Source: Synaphobranchus kaupii
Taxonomy: Eukaryota; Chordata; Actinopteri; Anguilliformes; Synaphobranchidae
Direction: 5' to 3'
Assembly: GCA_029718625.1 (NCBI GenBank)
Contig: CM056397.1
Coordinates: forward strand, 3,372,590-3,436,589
Length of the DNA: 64,000 bases
Shown here: piece by piece, positions 13,418 to 25,788 of the stretch
How the letters are laid out: each line of letters opens with the position of its first letter
Position numbering within the stretch: the stretch's first letter is position 1
The notes under the pieces: model-generated
Databases searched by the model: none
Seen by the model: the letters and a program-made list of their open reading frames with translations, nothing else
What the model was told of the DNA's origin: nothing
Made by a program: the position numbers and the translations under genes

Positions 13418-14420
13418 CAGTTGAAGTCAGAAGTTTACATACACTTAGGTTGAAGTCATTAAAACTAATTTTTAACCACTCCACAGATTTCATGTTAGCA
13501 AACTGTAGCGTTGGCAAGTCAGTTAGGACATCTACTTTGTGCATGACACAAGTCATTTTTCCAACAATTGTTTGCAGACAGATTATCTTTTAATTCACTA
13601 TATTACAATTCCAGTGGGTCAGAAGTTTACATACACTTAGTTGACTGTGTATTTCGTCGCATATCCTTTGCATGCCATGACTTCCTGATGTCTGTGAACC
13701 AACAATATCAAAAGACTCTTGATATCTTATTTTCTGGTACTCTTACAAGCGATACTATAACATATCTGCATTTTGAATGGATCTCAATGGGAATTGGGGG
13801 GTGGGACTAGATTTAGCTGTAAATTACACTGGAACGGTATGGAAACACATGGTTCGCTAAATGGCTCTAAGTCATCAAGGGTCTGACGTTTCAAACAAGC
13901 CTTAAATCATCACTCTGCTGCCAGAAATACAGTAGATATGGATGTATAACTTTACACAATCTGAAACGTCGATGCGCAATACCCCCCAAGCTCTTCAAAT
14001 CTGTCTAATTCATTCCAGTTCATTCTGGTTTCATTGACGATTATTTTATCCAATATAGGGCTAAGTAGCCTTTGCAACTGTGTTTTCAATGTCTTAATAG
14101 ATTATTTGAACAGTAAATTACAGCTGGGCGTAGCATAATTTCTCGTTTTATCAGCTGAATTTAACGCAAGCAACTTAGAATGTACATTCGCTCGCCGAGG
14201 TGTAACAGTTGTTTCCTGTTATTTTCGCAAGCTTTTACGAATTTACTAACTTATCAGCAAGGCAAGAGAAAATCCTCGCATACTTACAAGGATTTTGGGA
14301 GTGTATCACAGAACATACCATAGATAGCCTACCAAAATACCATGATACATTTTAAGTGCATTTCACATACTGTAGTAGTGTAAGCGTTAATAGACGACTC
14401 AGTCATGTTTTATGTTTGAA
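13300..14420 (+). repeat. Copy 1 of a diverged repeat also present at 40.0-40.56 kb
   Basis: The segments TTTCAAATTCAGTGGTCATT (near 13347) and CTGAAACGTCGATGCG (near 13961) recur in the same order and strand near 40074 and 40150. Here roughly 540 bases, including the Tc1 arm, lie between the two segments and are missing at 40 kb. The family is unidentified. Confidence 0.7.
13418..13650 (+). mobile_element. Tc1 (Sleeping Beauty/salmonid-type) left inverted-repeat arm
   Basis: Starts after a TA with CAGTTGAAGTCAGAAGTTT, the outer direct repeat. The inner direct repeat CAGTGGGTCAGAAGTTTAC lies near 13612-13645, about 195 bases further in. The two-DR-per-arm layout is the IR/DR signature of this Tc1 group. 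Transposase and right arm are absent, so this is a solo arm. Confidence 0.93.
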
Positions 14421-14504
14421 TTACCCTGAAGCTAGAACGTTTGGCCGCATTTTCCTGATGATGAATATTATTTTATTGGAATCCTATCGTATATAATTGG
14501 AATG

Positions 14505-14570
14505 GCAGGTATGCCATCCGCCAAGTTACGGCTTGGCGGGGCATGCCCCATACCTATACAGCACCGAGAG
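14505..14570. other. Imperfect palindrome
   Basis: AGGTATG, then CCGCCAAG, a 6-base loop, CTTGGCGG and finally CATACCT form a nested imperfect hairpin. Function is unknown; it could be the terminal hairpin of an eroded element. Confidence 0.5.
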
Positions 14571-14932
14571 TTTGGCATTTTCAGAGCTTCTTACAGAAGT
14601 AACCACAATGACCACAGACTCTCAACCCTTAAAAACATTAACTTCTGTATGTTCTGACCTCATGTAACCACACAGCATTCAGATACAACTTCACACATCC
14701 ACACAATAAAGCCCCAAACTTGGGTTATTTTGCCGGTTTTTCTTCTTCTTCCCATTTTTCCTGCCTACCCGCCTGCCTCCATACCCTCGAAGAATAATTT
14801 TCCCCATTGGATAACAACATCGCATACCTGCTATCCCAAGCTTATCGACCAATAAAAACGCTTCAAACTAACGTGGACACACAAAATCACAGACAAAACC
14901 GCTATATGGCTTGGGGTTTTCCATAAAGCTGT
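14571..14932. other. No gene recognised
   Basis: Ordinary non-coding DNA between the palindrome and the tRNA-like head. Confidence 0.4.
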
Positions 14933-15003
14933 TGTGGCCTACTGGTTAGAGTTGCTGCCTCTCACACAGAGGATTGGGGGTTCAAGCCCAACAGGGTGCA
15001 ATT
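14933..15003 (+). repeat. tRNA-derived SINE head
   Basis: A box A-like TGGCCTACTGG and a box B GGTTCAAGCCC are spaced as in an RNA polymerase III promoter. The intervening ACTGGTTAGAG...GCCTCTCA resembles the tRNA-like heads of fish SINEs. The stems do not fold into a sound cloverleaf, so it is not called a functional tRNA. Confidence 0.65.
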
Positions 15004-16699
15004 TCATTTTCGACAAAAACAATGCAACTTTGCATTTGTTTATACTTTTCATTTATTAGACTGTTATTTTCACATTAACAAACACATTAACAAACAAAAT
15101 AATTCTATTGCAAAGGCAAAAGACATGTTTAACTGTTCACTTATGTAGCCTGTTACTTAAACAATTCAGTCACTGGACACCACGGCAGTTATGCAATAGC
15201 TTCCATTATGGGAAAATGTATCCCATGGCCATTTGTCAAGCGAAGACAGTTTTAACGCAGAATATGATCTGGTTAAGATCGCGTTGTTGCATTAATGTAA
15301 ACAATCTATAAATAACTGTGACAGGCTACATGTGTTCACAAACGTTTGTTTTAAAGACGGTCATTACAGAAAAGCTGACATAGTTCGGTAGGCTATCGCT
15401 ACCACTGCACATACAGTTACAGTAGGTTACCGGGAAAAACATCCATGCGTAGCGTAGGCCTACCTATGTTGTCATTTCTTTATTCGTTTGTGACAAAAAA
15501 AACATGCACTTGAGCTCTGTTCACTTTATGCTTTTCACACATAACACAATGTGACCATAAAAATTATGTAGGCCTACTAGGAAAATTAAGAATTTACAAT
15601 AATACATTAAGAATTGATGATAGCCTACTATAAGCTGCAATCCCTTAACAGATCGGATTTATAAACCGTCAATTCCCCAAACATATATGATTCATGGTTA
15701 GTCACTTGGTTAGTCACAAAAAAATTACAATAGCCTCCAAACATGGCTCTAGTCTACGCTACTCTGCAGACAATGTAGCTTACTGCAAACACTTTTAATT
15801 ATAATAATAATCAGAATAATAATCTCTGGTAGGCTACTTTCTTCGTAGCTATTGTCTTCTTTCTGGCTAAGATTCCTGGGAAATATGCGTTGTCCAAGCT
15901 AAGCTTGTTAGCCAACGTTGTTTTGCCAGAGAAACGTCAGTCAGCTGCTAGTCAGGAAGCAGGTACAAGCTAGGCTAACGAAGCGAATCAACATGCCTTA
16001 TACGTCCATTGCAGTACAGAAAACTAAACTGAACCAAGCTACATGGTCCGGTACCAAAAGATTTCCCACAGGTAACATTACACTACCGGAAAAAAAACTG
16101 CGCTTGAATTATGGAGAAGGGTGATCCTGCAATACCGGAGCCAGGGTCCATACTATTGGAATTACGCTCTGCTCATTATGAACTCAGCACCTCGTAGCCC
16201 AGACATAGAAGCTCGGAGTTATGCATCCGGCAAGCCAGTGTTGAATAGCCTAACGTTAAATGTATTTCTATAGAATACTAATAGGCCTATTTTAAAACTG
16301 TATTTCCATATTTTACTTATGTAAACTATTTAGGCTGTACTAACTATTTAGGCTGTATGTCTTTCTTTCAGCTACAATGTGTTTGCATCAAGCCTATTGT
16401 GCATGCATGTCTCCATATAGACTTAATTTACATGCTTTTTCATGATCCAGGTGGTACTCTTCATTGTATTTTATTAGACATTAAATACAGCTCATCTACA
16501 AATTCTTTTAATGTAATTGTGGGCTATCGGTAATATGAGGAATGTTCTCATTCTCGTCAGTAGAGGGCGTTATGGTTACGCGAATGTCTGCATGCATTTA
16601 TTTGGAATGCATGTATTCTGTATGCATGTCTTTCTCGGTGTCATTATCTTCATGCATTATTCATCATTAGTTAGCTGCCAAAAATAAGTGATATCTGAT
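15004..16699. other. No gene recognised
   Basis: AT-rich non-coding DNA. A 68-codon open frame near 15.9-16.1 kb has no family resemblance or flanking signal that I trust. Confidence 0.45.
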
Positions 16700-17917
16700 C
16701 AAAAACGTTTTCAATGTAAAAAAAGCCAAGTTACTCACGCATAGCCTACAGAGCGCTGTCTATAAGTTCTTAATTCCAACTTGCAAAAACTAGGCTTGCC
16801 TTTAAACGTATTGATATCAAAATGTGGCCAAGTTACAACTAACAATATTGCCTATCGTAGCTCACACTAAATAAACTAGCTCTATTCCAAAGCAATGCTA
16901 TCCAAACTTTCCTAAATTATTTAATGCAACTTGGCCCTGTGTTTCTTCATCTTACCATCTCAAGAGAATGTGGTCAATGGAACTGTATGTGCCACATCAA
17001 ACTGCAAAATGAGAATAGTTTATAGTGGAAATTCTCTGATTCACATGTGTTGCACTTAGAAATTAAACAGAAAAATTACTACACTATAGGGCATGTTTGA
17101 ACAACTGTCTGCATCCACTGCTTTGGGTCTATGAAAAGCACAGAATGAATAAAATGTATTATTATTATTATTATTATTGTTATTATTATATTGATTTATT
17201 TATTTGGAATATTTGGATTTCTATCAAAACCTGTGTGGTCCTACAAAGCATAGATTCTGTTAGATAGATAGATTCTGCAAATATCATAACTATTATTATG
17301 TTAAGAAAATTAGTACTATTACTTATTTTCCATCATCTGACCCAGAAACATGTCTGGATATGTTTGTAAAAATGCTATATGTACGTTATTTTCTAGGTAA
17401 AAATATTACTAATTTTTATCTGCATTTCTTTATTCATCCCCCCTTTCTCTATTGTACGTGATGTTTCTTGATATAAATGTCTGTTTGGGAATTGTACAGA
17501 CATCTGTAGCAGCAGTTAACATTTTAAAACCTGTACATTTTCTAAACTTGCCAACAAAGTATATCCATATCCTTTCTGGAGTGTAATTATTCATCAATTG
17601 TTAAAAACATTCATTGAAATCATATGTTGTTCCATGAGGCACAATCTCTTCACATGCTAAGATGAAGAAACACAGGGCCAAGTTGCATTAAATAATTTCT
17701 GAAAGTTTGGATAACATTGCTTTGGAATAGAGCTAGTTTATTTAGTGTGAGCTACGATAGGCAATATTGTTAGTTGTAACTTGGCCACATTTTGATATCA
17801 ATACTTTTAAAGGCAGGCCTAGTTTTTGCAAGGATTGAAGGATTTATAGACAGCGCTCTGTAGGCTCTGTATGTGTGAGTAACTTGGCTTTTTTTCTTTA
17901 CGTTGAAAACGTTTTTG
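16700..17917. mobile_element. Fold-back structure with about 260-bp inverted arms
   Basis: The left arm (about 16700-16955) and right arm (about 17657-17917) are inverted copies. They share AAAACGTTTT..., GCCAAGTTACTC, GTGGCCAAGTTACAACTAAC, CTATTCCAAAGCAATG and GGCCCTGTGTTTCTTCATCTTA, with few mismatches. The loop is about 700 bp and includes (ATT)n near 17159-17190. It may be a fold-back or long-TIR transposon, or two inverted copies of one repeat. Confidence 0.8.
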
Positions 17918-18029
17918 TTCACTGTAGGTGTAGTATCTGTCTGGGCAATACATGTCACTCAAGGAATGGAAAATACACATTCAAATGTACTGTGCATATG
18001 TGCTAGATGAATGTAGCATTTTCCTTGGA

Positions 18030-20616
18030 GTATGAATGGGTATATGCTTTATAATGGGGACAAAATATTTAATTCATTTTATGACAGGTTTTGGATAGGT
18101 GATTAGACCCATAGATATGTATGCCCTATACTGATGAAGAGATGGTAATCCCTACTTGAAAATGATGCAAAAGTGAGTTTTATTAGCCGAAACAGTTAAA
18201 TATATAATTATTTTATGATTTACAGCAGTGCACAATTTAGCCATTTTGGATATATTTGGAGACGCTAAAGAACTGCCGATATTTTGCATCATAGATCTGT
18301 AGTAGTTCTGCATATCACCCTCATATACATTTTTTGACACAGAGGTTATGATCCAGGAAATGTATAGTTTTATCTGTTTCACATATGTAACTCTCAGTAT
18401 TTCATTGCAAACTAAAGAAAACCAATTTTCTTTTGCATTTTTTCCAAGATTTCTTTGCATTTGTGCCACTTTATTTTGACCTAAATTATGAAAGTAAACT
18501 AATCTAAGTTAGTTTTATAAATAGTACAACTGTCTCGTTTTGTTTAAGCCATGTTCAAAGTCTCTGTGATGCTCACACCTGGGGCTCTATCTTGGCGATC
18601 TTGGCGCTTGGTCTAAGCGCATGGCGTAAAGTCCATTTAGGGCGTGTCCAAGTCCACTTTTGCTATTTTAACGGCGTGTTTTTTGGGCGCTAAGCACGGC
18701 GTAACGTGCAAATGGGCTGAACCTAGTCTCTTCATTAATTATAGGTGTGTCTTGGGCGTGACATGCAATAAACCAATCAAAATGTCATATCCCATTCCCT
18801 TTAAAAGCCTGCTTTTCCACCTTGGCGGATTGCTTGATGGTGAAACAGACATGCTCGTGCGTGTTTAGTGCGATCAAGGAATAGGCGCAATGGATCAATA
18901 GTATGATCAGTATTATTCGGACTAACCATTAGCCTATGAGTTCCCGGTAATTCCCGACAGGGCTATTATTTTACAAAATATATGTGGTTAAATTTCGTTA
19001 AAAGGACCTGCAACAGCTGAGAATAAGCTATCAATGGCTTCAGTCTCACTTTAGAAAACGCCAAATCAGCCTGCTTGTTCACCGAATTTCGTTTGATTAT
19101 GCAATGAAAGTGTCAAACATCAATTCCATGAGGCTGTTCTCATGGAGTTCTCGAAGTTCAAGCTTCATCCGAAGTTCATTAGGCTACCTGTATTGATTAA
19201 TAACATAAATACCGTTATTTTGCCTTAATGATGACACTAAATACAATAAAGCTGTCAGGTTGGCCGCCCATATGTTCATGCATATTTCCCCTTGTTTTAT
19301 AATGTCCTGTTTATGGAAATGTGACCAACCTGTTTTACTCGTAGCGTAATGCTTTAAAACAATCCACTTTCCCAGGAAGACCGTGAAACGTGCGACTTAC
19401 AGCAGGGGAAACAGAGAACATGCAGCGCACATGCAGAGAATGGCATTAAAATTAATTGTGAATTAATTGTGTAACGTGCTGCAAATTTGTTTTCATTTCT
19501 AATTAGACGCTTAGTTCTCTTTAAAATCGTTTTGTTCAGTTATGGAATAACAAGTGAAATCAGCTGGGTTTTAATAAGCTAAGAGTATGGAAACCTGGTT
19601 ACTGTAATTTAAAAAGTATGAAGGACGAAGAATACTAAGGTTCAAATTCAGTTAACATGGTGACATTTATCTCCGTTGTTTAACCGTAGGCTATGGAAAA
19701 AGCCTCATGCACAGCGAATCCGCTGTAGCTTAAGCTATTTGAAAAACAATAAATGCAATATTCACTGGACAAGGTTTTGAACTTTTTTCAGTCACAACCA
19801 TTCTATTTACTTACAGGCTGTATTCCTAGATAAACAGAGCTGTATTGTAATGACATCTGAAGCGCATTTTCAGAACTCAAATGTCCGTCTATTGCAGTGC
19901 GCAAGTTTTCCATTGAATGACAATTCACGCATTAGGTGTAAATGACAATTAGGCTTGATATAGGTGTTATCAGCTCCTTTTTAATGGATAGCCATTGTCC
20001 CTTCCCGCACATCGCCTGGATGTTGATGGAGTGGGCTGAAAAGCTATTTAATGTGCCATTCCCCTTCGCTGAGTGACAGGTATGTGGTCTTTGACCTATG
20101 GACCCTTTCATTATTATGCATTTTTTGATATAGCCTACACAATAATAATATTTCACATTGTAATCTTGATATTTTAGTCATGCTGTGTGCGTGCCCCTGT
20201 GTGTAACAGACAGGAGGGTGTACGCGCGTTGTGCACATGCCTATGTAGACGCACTTATATGCAGCGTTAAAATAACATGAAACAACTGTGACATGACTTT
20301 AGACCAGGTTTGTGGTGGTTCTAGCGCAAGCGCTTTCTGCTGGCTCAAGATAGCAATACGCCAAAAATAATCCTGGCCACTTTTCATTTTCATTTACCAA
20401 CATGCCCAGTTCATTTGCAATGGGCGCAAGAATACATGCTATTTAAACGACGTGAGCGCTAGGTGTTATAATGAGCCCAGCGCCGGGGTGTAAGATAGCA
20501 AAGACACTTGCGTTTGGGTTAGCGCCGCTTAGCGCCGGGTGTAAGATAGGGCCCCTGGAGTTATAAACCCTAAATAGAGCACCCCCTAAATAGATGAGAA
20601 TGCTAAGGGGTTAAGC
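18030..20616 (-). mobile_element. TTAA-ended repeat, copy D1, interrupted by a later insertion
   Basis: Segments 18030-18582 and 20554-20616 match 42233-42829 in order and strand. The right end reads AAGGGGTTAA, i.e. TTAACCCCTT on the minus strand, which resembles the ends of the TTAA family at 35-54 kb. A 1.97-kb element splits this copy. The left boundary is not fixed. Confidence 0.7.
18583..20553. mobile_element. DNA transposon with GGGCCTATCTT-type ends
   Basis: The left end is GGCTCTATCTTGGCG and the right end GTAAGATAGGGCC. The 5-bp duplication CCTGG lies at 18578-18582 and 20554-20558. The paralogous copy at 42.76 kb has the uninterrupted site CACACCTGGAGTTA, which confirms insertion. 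GCGC/GGCGCTA-rich subterminal sequence is present at both ends. No transposase is recognised in 1971 bp and the superfamily is left open. Confidence 0.85.
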
Positions 20617-22276
20617 TGAGGATCAACATATAGGTTAAAATTTATAAAACTGTTGAAGTTCCCCTTTAAACAGTCAACATAACATGATTGGCTATGTGTG
20701 GATAAAAAGAATAGTGATTTTCAAGTAATGTTTGTGAGAAACAACAAATGATCATTTTGCAGCACTACATGCTTGAAACCTGTGTCTGTTGGGTTAACAG
20801 TCTAGTAATATCAGTAGTTTAGTAGAATTAGTAGTGCTGATAGCTGCGGCATGAGTCGTAGTTGCAGTAACAGGAGCCAAGGAGCGGCACTGTAAAGCAG
20901 CCTCAGCTGTGACAGCAATAAATGCAGTTGAATTAACATAGACAGAGGGTGATGTGCGCTACGAAACACCGACGGGGAAGGAGGAGGGGAAGGTGCTGGA
21001 TGTTGTGAGAGAGGATTAGATAATTCACATTTTGTAGGTCATGAGAGAGAGAGAGTGAGTGAGAAAAGATTTACAGGGACAGAGAAGGAAGGGAGGGATC
21101 AGGTTTTATCAGCTTATGAAATGGTTGCATGCTTTTTTTCAGGACGTTCCACATTCTGCATCTCTGCATTTATGACATTGTGCTATTGTGTCTTTTGTTC
21201 GTATTTGACGTATGTTTGGGAATCGATGTAGAAATCAGAATAAAAAGAATAGATAGAGAGCGGAAGGCAGGGAAAGGGAAAAAAGATGGTTCGGCTTATG
21301 TAACATCTCTTCTACTTCAAGATGAGAGAATAAGAAGAAACCAAGGGGGAACAGTATATAGGCTACTGTTTCAGTGCTTGCGTAAAATTATTTAAGCTCT
21401 TCACTTAATGTCGACGCTATTGAGGACACCGTTGGTTTATTTTCAAAACTGCAGGGACAGTTATGTAATGGGAATACATATACCAGTGTGATTTCACCCT
21501 GTATGAATCTGTTCACCGCCAGACACGATCGTTGTCAAAATGCTATATCGGACCGATTGGCCAAATGCCACAACAAAATATTGAGTCGCAACCGCTGGTC
21601 CCGGTGACAGGCAAACAGACGGGGCTTTTTCAGTGTTAATCAGCGTCTATGGGCAGTCTGTGCAGCAGTAACCTTTTCTTTCCACGGTTTTGTATCCCAG
21701 CACGTGCATTTTCAAATACTCGTCCCTCATGAACAGCATGGGTTGCCTTCTGTTGCGTGCAGATATTTAGAGGATGGAGGCTACAATGTTCTTTTCTTTC
21801 CCCCGGAGTGGCACTACCATGAATCATACCATAAGTCACCTGAAAAAGCCTCCAGAAATTTTAGGGAGAAATCGGTGGGTTTCCATTTTGGAAGACACTT
21901 CATGTTGTTATAGAGTTGTTTTGTTATGGGAGAGGTGCTTTTCTTATTTCTATGAAAGCTTTGTTTTGCCATGAGTGTAATTGGTGAGGTACTTTGTAAA
22001 ATTCTCAAGAGTTGACTGAAAAGATCTCTCTGCATGTATACCCAATGAACTACGTTTTCATAAAAATGTAGGAAAACGACACAAATACAGCGATATACTG
22101 TAACAGCTGAGTTGGCAACTACATCACAGGATGCTATATGCAAGTGTTATCCAAGCAAGCTAAGTGGCTACCTGGCTACAGCACCCACTTGTCTGTCTCT
22201 GAGGGGGTCAGAGTGAGCTATCCATTAACCAGGGATAATGTAATATGGCTTAATGTCAGAGATAGGTAGCCAAAGC
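20617..22276. other. No gene recognised
   Basis: Non-coding DNA. Purine-rich at 20.98-21.09 kb. Overlapping open frames near 21.6-22.1 kb occur on both strands and show no domain. Confidence 0.45.
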
Positions 22277-22396
22277 AAACAAAGACAATTGGTGGTGGTA
22301 GAGGCGAGTTTCCCCCTCAATCATTGTAAAGCGCTTTGAGTCACCGGTTGGTGAGAAAGGCGCTGTATAAATGCAAGGCATTATTATTATTAAAGA
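22277..22396 (+). repeat. Retroposon 3' tail ending in (ATT)n
   Basis: TGTAAAGCGCTTTGAGT and AGGCGCTGTATAAATGCAAG followed by ATTATTATTATT form the widespread fish LINE/SINE-type 3' tail. Related tails occur at 59.16 and 59.71 kb. Confidence 0.8.
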
Positions 22397-24256
22397 AGTA
22401 CAAGTAATACCAATGAAGGCTGGGTGCTGTTAGTCAGTCCCAGTCTCCTAGCAAACTAGCTACCAATCTCCCAAGCAGTCGTGGGTCATACAGCAGCAAA
22501 TGTTGTCTAAAGTAAAACACAGGAGTTAACATATTGAGGCTTCGGTTAAGTATACTGGCACTTATCTTGGCTCAAGCCTACGCCTCCAAGTCAAGCAGTG
22601 TCTGAAAAAAAACATTCTTTACCTGGAACGTTCTTTGACTGGCCAGCAGAAGTGCGCTCGCTTTCATTCAGTCCACTTAATCACCTTCTGTCCCAGTAGT
22701 GTAAATGTTTGCTTTGGTTTGTCCTGTCTTTGCTATTTTCTGCTGTGTACAGAGGAAAAGACAGGTGTTCAGCTCTGCTCTGCATAGAGTAATCCAATTT
22801 ACATTAGTATTAATGCTACTAATGGTACTAATGTATATTGGAAATGTGGCAAGTAATTGCCACATTCGGTCCGAATATAAATGAGTAATGTGATGTTTTG
22901 CTTTGCTTGCATTTGTTCTTCAACTTCAAGGATGTTCAACAAAGCACAAGAACCTAAAATATCACTTTGTCATAATTATATATTTTTTAAATTATTAAAC
23001 GTACATCAGAAATAATAGTAAAAAAAATCACTTTTGTGTTGTGCAGTGATGCGCACACACTTGTAAATATGTTAGTTGTTAAAAATGTTTGTTTGAGACA
23101 TTTTCCAAAGTATTCCAAATGCATTATTAAAGAAGGTCATTGAGAAATATACTTTGTGCATACGTTTGTGTTTGTGTGTGTGTGTGTGTGTTTAGTTGTT
23201 TGTGTTGATCATGATAAACAATTTATTAAAAATGACACAATTACCGGTACTTATTTTGGGATACTGTGTTTGGTAGGCTTTTGATTGTTAAATTTTACTA
23301 ACTTATTTTGGGATGCGTCGATTACTATTCAAGACTTATCAGCTCATCCAAAATAAGTTATGAAAATTTTACAATTACAAATCACTTTAGTCTACAATAA
23401 ACATGGAAGTATTTAATTTAATTTACAATAATTTTGTTATTTCATTGCGGGGGAAAAAAATCCATTCTTTTAGCCTAATTGTTTTAACACATGCACACAC
23501 ATCCAGTGCTGGAAATCCTCACACATTTCTCTCTCGTGGCAGCATATCCTGAATACTTATTGTCTTTATGCTTTCATTGTCAAGCATGGGCTATTGTGGA
23601 TGTGGGCTTTATGCTACAGTTGAGCACCCATAGGTCTTGACCTTGTCAACTGGACAAATACCACGGCTGCATTTTCAAACACAACAACAATTAAGCTTAA
23701 TAATCAACGTTTTTTGTGATATCCCAAAGATTTGTCATTTGCTTTTCCATCAGTTGAGCTATTTAATGTATTTAAAACCAGCGTTGTTCTTTTATGATAC
23801 TACAGCCCGTTTGAGCCACAGCAGTTAAATTGACTTGCACAACATGTTGTCTTGCCTATTACTGGTAGAATGTGACTTCGCTCCCTTAGCAACTGCTTGA
23901 CAACCACACTAGCTTTACCAGGTATAATCTATGAACAGTCCTTGTTGATTCTAGCTTCTTTTTTTTCTCTCCCAAAAAAATGACCCACTTAGCTGAAATT
24001 AGCCTAAATTCTGACTGGTTGTACTGCAGTTTGTGTTTAATCATGGCTCAGTGTGTTGCCTTGATCTGACCCAGGAGAAATCTTGCGGTCTTTCAGCACA
24101 GTCGATGCTAGACAGAGAGCGACCGCTGCGGAAGCACCCCCTCGATGCACTGTTGATGTGCAGCAGTGTCATTAGCACTGTTTCAGCCAAGTGATAATGT
24201 ACCGCCGTTTCCAGTCACTACGTGTCTCATAGTAGTGCTCTTTCTAAATCCTTTGT

Positions 24257-24260
<4 letters not shown>
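22397..24260. other. No gene recognised; probable upstream intron or flank of the 24.34-kb exon
   Basis: AT-rich, with a short (GT)n at about 23168-23190. No coding signal. If the exon at 24340 is real and not the first, this is intron. Confidence 0.4.

Positions 24261-24337
<77 letters not shown>
24261..24337 (+). repeat. (CT)38 microsatellite serving as polypyrimidine tract
   Basis: An uninterrupted CT run directly followed by AG at 24338-24339, the likely splice acceptor of the next exon. Length variation here would change the polypyrimidine tract itself. Confidence 0.95.
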
Positions 24338-24339
<2 letters not shown>

Positions 24340-24441
24340 GGCAGTGATGCCGGGCATGGTGGTGTTCAGACGGCGCTGGTCGGTGGGCAGTGATGACCTG
24401 GTGCTCCCCGCTCTCTTCCTCTTCCTTCTGCACTGCACCTG
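24340..24441 (+). CDS. Candidate exon: start codon plus signal peptide, gene unidentified
   Basis: The exon is bounded by a polypyrimidine tract plus AG and by CTG|GTGAGG. The ATG at 24347 opens 31 codons plus two bases. The peptide has a short basic region (FRRRW near residues 7-11), then SVGSDDLV, then a Leu/Phe/Ala-rich core ([12 protein letters not shown]) that reads as a signal peptide h-region with a Cys near the cleavage region. This is the usual layout of the first coding exon of a secreted or membrane protein, joining the next exon in phase 2. The next exon is not visible and may lie beyond the window or in the gap. A second ATG three codons downstream is an alternative start. I do not recognise the gene. 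The call depends on the splice signals, signal-like peptide and GC-rich exon composition. Confidence 0.6.
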
Positions 24442-24443
24442 GT

Positions 24444-25630
24444 GAGGGGAGAGGGAGGGGAGGAGGGGAGGGGAGAGGGGAGGGGAGGGAGGGAGAGGGG
24501 AGGGAGGGAGAGGGGAGGGAGGGAGAGGGGAGGGGAGGGAGGGGAGGGGGGAGGGAGGGAGAGGGGAGGGGAGGAGGGGAGAGGGGGAGGGAGAGGGGAG
24601 GGAGGGGGAGGGAGGGAGAGGGGGGAGGGAGGGAGAGGGGAGGGAGGGAGAGGGGGGAGGGGGGAGGGAGAGGGGAGGGAGGGAGGGGAGAGGGGAGGGA
24701 GAGGGGAGGGGAGGGAGGGGGAGGGAGAGGGGAGGGAGAGGGGGAGGGGAGGAGGGAGGGGAGGAGGGAGGGGAGGAGGGAGGGGAGGGAGAGGGGAGGA
24801 GGGAGGGGAAGGGGAGGGAGAGGGGAGGGAGGAGGGGAGGGGAGGGGGGAGGGAGGGGAGGGGAAGGGGAGGGAGGGGAGGGAAGGGGAGGGAGAGGGGA
24901 GGGAGGAGGGAGGGGAGGGGGGAGGGGAAGGGGAGGGGAGAGGGGAGGGAGAGGGGAGGAGGGAGGGGAGGGAGAGGGGAGGGGAGGGGAGAGGGAGGGG
25001 AGGGGAGGGGAGGGGAGGGGAGGGGAGGGAGGGGAGGAGAGGGGAGGGGAGGGAGGGAGGGGAGGGGAGGAGGGGAGGGGAGGGGAGGGAGGGAGGGGGA
25101 GGGGAGGAGGGAGGGGAGGGGAGGAGGGAGGGGAGGGGAGAGGGGAGGGGAGGAGGGAGGGGAGGGAGAGGGGAGGGAGGGGAGGGAGAGAGAGGGAGGG
25201 GAGGGAGAGAGGGAGGGGAGGGGGAGGGGAGGGGTGAGGGGAGAGAGGGGTGGGGAGGGGAGAGAGGGGAGAGGGAGGGGAGGGGAGGAGGAGGGGAGAG
25301 AGGGAGGGAGAGGGGGAGAGGGGAGGGGAGGAGGAGGGAGAGGGGAGGGGAGGGAGGGGAGGGAGGGGAGGGAGGGGAGGAGAGGGGTGAGGTAGGGGAG
25401 GGGAGGGGAGAGGTGAGGGAGGAGGAGGGGAGGGGAGAGGTGGAGGGAGGAGGGGTGAGGATGGGGGGAGGGTGGTGGGTGGGGGAGGAGGGAAGGGAGG
25501 GAGGAGGTGGGGGAGGGGGGGAGGAGAGGGGAGTGGAGGGTGGGAGGAGGGTGGGGAGGGAGGGAGGGAGGAGGAGGGGGAGAGGGAGGAGGAGGGAGGG
25601 AGGGGGGGAGGGGGGAGGGGATAGTGGTTT
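24444..25630 (+). repeat. Polypurine (GGGGA/GGGA)n tract of about 1.2 kb
   Basis: From 24444 to 25234 every base is A or G (791 in a row). The tract continues to about 25620 with only isolated T, and no C occurs from 24440 to 25630. Units are GGGGA, GGGA and GA in irregular order. It starts two bases into the donor GTGAGG of the preceding exon. Polypurine runs of this length can form triplex (H-DNA), and the GGG/GGGG blocks can form G-quadruplexes. Long open frames through it (Gly-Arg-Glu) are artefacts. Confidence 0.97.
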
Positions 25631-25788
25631 CCCCGGTTGCAGTGTTGGCCTGGCTTTGTAGGGAGGTCAGAACCCTACAGTGTAAGGCCTACACACACAA
25701 TATTTACATGTGCATGCAATATTATCATATGTTACTATGAATGGCATCACAGTGGCTTCCTAGTGCTGTTACCCATAATTAGAGAGCA

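Noticed and set aside
14933..15003. Functional tRNA gene
   Set aside because: Boxes A and B are present but the acceptor and T stems do not pair; it fits a SINE head.
24390..25661. 423-codon Gly/Arg/Glu-rich frame
   Set aside because: Purine-only DNA lacks T-containing stop codons, so the frame is open by composition alone.
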